From M3007 sp033762055 (lineage in GTDB: Bacteria > Bacteroidota > Bacteroidia > Chitinophagales > Saprospiraceae): a stretch of 7,036 bases of DNA. Shown piece after piece: positions 4,701-7,036 of this stretch. How positions within the stretch are numbered: position 1 is the first letter of the stretch; the number at the start of each line of letters is the position of its first letter. The DNA is taken from the NCBI GenBank assembly GCA_033762055.1, contig JANRLZ010000113.1, positions 1 to 7,036 on the forward strand. Direction: 5' to 3'. The position numbers were made by a program, and so were the translations under genes. The notes below the pieces were generated by a model. The model ran no database searches. It saw only the letters and a program-made list of their open reading frames with translations, and was not told the origin of the DNA.

Positions 4701-5894
4701 ATGCGTTACGATGTTCTTATCTCCGGGGGCGGCATTGTCGGACTTGCCACGGCGTTGCAATTGCAGGGCATGCGCCCCGATTTGCGTATCGCCGTGCTCG
4801 ACAAGGAAAATCGCGTGGCTGCCCACCAGAGCAGTCGCAACAGCGGGGTCATTCATAGCGGCATCTATTACCGTCCCGGCAGTTTGCGGGCGCTCAATTG
4901 CAAGCGCGGCTACGACCTTATGTTGCAATTCTGTCGCGAAAACGAGGTACCGCACGACATCTGCGGCAAAATCATCATCGCTGTGGAGGAGTCCGAACGC
5001 ACGCGTCTCGACGCCATTCTGTCCCGCGGCCTGGAAAACGGGTTGCAGGGCATCCGCAAAATCAGCGCCGGGGCGGCCCGCGAGATCGAACCGCATGTGC
5101 AGGCATTGGAAGCCGTTTGGGTGCCGCAGGCCGGCATTGTGGATTATGGCGAGGTTGCGCGTAAATACGCCGAACTATTTCAAAAGCGGGGCGGTACCAT
5201 CGCTCTCCAACAACGCGTACACGCCGTACGGCCTGCGTCCGACGCCGTGTACGTGGAGGCCGCCCAAAGCTGGGAAACACGGATTTTTGTCAACTGCTCC
5301 GGACTGTATTCCGATCGGGTTGCCGCGATGAGCGGGCAGGATCCCGGGGTACAGATACTCCCTTTTCGCGGGGAATATTACGACTTGAAGCCGGAGGCCC
5401 AACACCTGGTACGCAACCTGATTTACCCGGTTCCCAACCCGAATTTCCCGTTTCTTGGCGTTCATTTTACCCGCATGATCGGCGGCGGCATCGAAGCGGG
5501 ACCAAATGCGGTATTGGCTTTCCGGCGCGAAGGGTATTCCCGCCGCGATTTCGACTGGCAGGAATTGGGTGAAACGCTGGCATTCCCCGGATTTCGGAAA
5601 ATTGCTCGCAAATACTGGCGCGACGGCTGGGCCGAAATGCAACGCAGTTATTCCAAACGTCATTTTGTACGCGCACTGCGCCGCCTCATCCCCGCCATCC
5701 AGCCCGATGATCTCGAACCGGGCCGCTCGGGAGTTCGCGCCATGGCCTGCGACCGCGCCGGCAATTTGCTCGACGATTTTCTGATCCTGAGCAGCCCGCG
5801 TATTATTAATGTCTGCAATGCCCCCAGCCCGGCGGCCACGGCGTCGCTGGCAGTGGGTGAAACGGTCGCACAAAAAGTCCTGGAACAATGCTGA
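4701..5894 (+). CDS. lhgO: L-2-hydroxyglutarate oxidase, FAD-dependent
   Basis: Oxidises L-2-hydroxyglutarate, a side product of central-metabolism dehydrogenases, to 2-oxoglutarate. In E. coli electrons pass to the membrane quinone pool. The 397-residue protein (E. coli LhgO is about 420) opens with the FAD-binding ISGGGIVGLATAL (7-19) and the acidic residue Asp34 at the end of the second strand. It then shows the family block HQSSRNSGVIHSGIYYRPGS (42-61), PFRGEYYDL (221-229), IYPVPNPNFPFLGVHFT (241-257), GVRAMACDRAGNLLDDFLI (344-362) and the FAD-contacting NAPSPAATASLAVGE (373-387). All are intact. The start ATG at 4701 immediately follows a strong -7 box. The last codons overlap the next gene in the sequence ATGCTGA, suggesting translational coupling. 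Other DAO-family oxidases such as GlpD-like enzymes are less likely given the HNSGVIHSG-type block. Confidence 0.92.
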   Translation: MRYDVLISGGGIVGLATALQLQGMRPDLRIAVLDKENRVAAHQSSRNSGVIHSGIYYRPGSLRALNCKRGYDLMLQFCRENEVPHDICGKIIIAVEESERTRLDAILSRGLENGLQGIRKISAGAAREIEPHVQALEAVWVPQAGIVDYGEVARKYAELFQKRGGTIALQQRVHAVRPASDAVYVEAAQSWETRIFVNCSGLYSDRVAAMSGQDPGVQILPFRGEYYDLKPEAQHLVRNLIYPVPNPNFPFLGVHFTRMIGGGIEAGPNAVLAFRREGYSRRDFDWQELGETLAFPGFRKIARKYWRDGWAEMQRSYSKRHFVRALRRLIPAIQPDDLEPGRSGVRAMACDRAGNLLDDFLILSSPRIINVCNAPSPAATASLAVGETVAQKVLEQC

Positions 5895-7036
5895 AAATAC
5901 GCACTTCGCCGGATTGGGAGCCGGAAAAGCAGTACGCTTTTCAGGTATTGCTACGCGAAATGCTGGGACTGGATTTTGTCGTGGAATGGGTCGAGGGCAG
6001 GCAGCATGTCCTGCTCCTGCCCGACGGCGCCGAATGGCGCATCGCCGATGGATTTGGAGAAACCGGTGCTGATCTGGCGGAAATATTCCTGTCCGGCCCG
6101 CCCTTCGCCCACTTCGACCCTTTTGCCTTTGCGTTTTTTATGCTTGCCCGCACAGAGGAAGTGCCGTTCGATCGTCGTGATGAACACGGGCGTTTTCCGG
6201 CAGAACAATCGCTGGCCTGGCAGCACGACTTTTTGCATCGCCCCGTGGTGAACGAGTGTGCCGATATTGTATGGGAACAACTGCTCCGGCTTGGTCTGCG
6301 CGCTGAGCGAAAAAAGCGCGCGTTTCAGGTTACATTCAGTTGCGACGTGGATCACCCGCTTTTGTGGTGGTCGGCAGGCGATCGTTTAAAAACGCTGGCA
6401 GGCGCGCTTTTGAAGCGCCGCAACCCGCGCGAAGCCGCTTATTTCCTTCGGAAGATGTTTGCTGAAAAGAAGGATCCCTACGATGTGTTTGATGAATGGA
6501 TGGATTTTTTTGAACGTCACAACATCCGGGCGCAGTTTAATTTTATGGGCGAACGTCCGCGCAGCAGCGACTGTTGGTATCCGTTGAAGCACCCGTTTGT
6601 CGGGCAATTGATGCAAAGAATCGCCGGACGCGGCCACCAGATCGGGTTTCATGCCGGGTATGAATCGCTCGATCAACCACCGGTTTTTCAACGCGAACTG
6701 GCATCGCTCCGTGAGGTATCGCCGCTTCCCGTTGTTGGTGGCCGGCAACATTATCTGCGCTTTTCTGTGCCCCGCACCTGGCAAATGTGGGAAGCCGCCG
6801 GACTCCGGGAAGACAGCACCCTGGGTTACCCCGAAGCCGAGGGATTTCGATGTGGCATTTGCCACGACTACCCGGCATTTGATTCCGTGCAACGAAAAAT
6901 GCTGGCTTTGCGCGAAAAACCGCTGATCGCTATGGATGTCACGCTGGCGCTGTACCGCCGTTATACGCCTGCGCAGGCATCGGAGCGGCTCGCACTGCTA
7001 CGAAAGGAAGTAGAAAAACACGGCGGTGATTTTACC
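5888..7036 (+). CDS. Polysaccharide deacetylase family protein (DUF7033-type), C-terminus beyond window
   Basis: 383 residues are visible. The frame starts at the ATG at 5888, overlapping the lhgO stop by 7 bases, and is open at the right edge; recalled relatives suggest only some tens of residues are missing. The N-terminal part (about 1-140) resembles the accessory domain found before Bacteroidota carbohydrate-esterase-4-like domains, including the characteristic DEHGRFPAEQSLAWQHDFLHRP-type region (98-119). The catalytic part has FSCDVDHP (150-157, with the Asp153/Asp155 pair), HPFVGQLM (235-242), IGFHAGYES (252-260, candidate metal His254), RQHYLRF (286-292), DSTLGYPEAEGFRCG (309-323) and MDVTL (349-353). 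It would remove acetyl groups from a glycan or sugar precursor; the substrate is not evident. No signal peptide is seen, suggesting cytoplasmic action. Co-transcription with lhgO is likely. No separate promoter is seen. Confidence 0.85.
   Translation, partial: MLKIRTSPDWEPEKQYAFQVLLREMLGLDFVVEWVEGRQHVLLLPDGAEWRIADGFGETGADLAEIFLSGPPFAHFDPFAFAFFMLARTEEVPFDRRDEHGRFPAEQSLAWQHDFLHRPVVNECADIVWEQLLRLGLRAERKKRAFQVTFSCDVDHPLLWWSAGDRLKTLAGALLKRRNPREAAYFLRKMFAEKKDPYDVFDEWMDFFERHNIRAQFNFMGERPRSSDCWYPLKHPFVGQLMQRIAGRGHQIGFHAGYESLDQPPVFQRELASLREVSPLPVVGGRQHYLRFSVPRTWQMWEAAGLREDSTLGYPEAEGFRCGICHDYPAFDSVQRKMLALREKPLIAMDVTLALYRRYTPAQASERLALLRKEVEKHGGDFT

Noticed and set aside
4559..4702. N-terminal extension of the amidohydrolase by 48 codons to the ATG at 4702
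   Set aside because: It would bury the signal peptide behind a non-hydrophobic arginine-rich segment and overlap the lhgO start and promoter; the ATG at 4558 places the signal peptide at the N-terminus.
5175..5888. 237-codon minus-strand frame opposite lhgO
   Set aside because: lhgO motifs are unambiguous on the plus strand; the antisense frame shows no recognisable domain.

Overview
The window looks like chromosomal DNA of a Bacteroidota bacterium, probably of the Saprospiria/Lewinella/Haliscomenobacter kind. Three signs support this: promoters of the TTG-N19-TAnnTTTG type, start codons placed only 3-4 bases after the -7 box with no Shine-Dalgarno sequence, and a protein set (MBOAT acyltransferase, 'PPFG' secreted amidohydrolase, DUF7033-type polysaccharide deacetylase) with the closest relatives I recall in that phylum. 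The taxonomic placement is inference.

Layout. Positions 1-304 are non-coding. They hold a leftward promoter (72-101) and a terminator- or attenuator-like hairpin (12-60) belonging to a gene off the left edge. A membrane-bound O-acyltransferase (MBOAT/AlgI-DltB type) runs rightward at 305-1930. From 1942 to 3317 lies the most interesting part: a REP-associated tyrosine transposase (RAYT, 2278-2919) between two arms of palindromic repeats. Both arms have the same plan. A REP unit (GTAG tetranucleotide plus two hairpins) opens the arm, several copies of a ~67-bp internal unit follow, and an inverted REP unit closes it. This has the form of a 'REPtron', a transposase domesticated or maintained together with its cognate palindromes. 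A leftward gene (3314-4558) follows; it encodes an exported amidohydrolase-like protein that has lost nearly all the metal ligands of its family. Divergent from it is a probable operon: L-2-hydroxyglutarate oxidase lhgO (4701-5894), overlapping by 7 bases a polysaccharide deacetylase (5888 to beyond the right edge).

How it fits together. The MBOAT protein (O-acylation of a surface or secreted polysaccharide) and the deacetylase (removal of N- or O-acetyl groups) both point to glycan modification, but they are in separate transcription units. lhgO is a housekeeping metabolite-repair enzyme that appears to share a transcript with the deacetylase. The REP/RAYT block lies between host genes. Its repeat tracts begin at or within about 20 bases of three stop codons, so it probably shapes the 3' ends of the MBOAT, RAYT and amidohydrolase transcripts as well as being a selfish or domesticated element. 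The repeat block and RAYT look more A/T-rich than the flanking genes.
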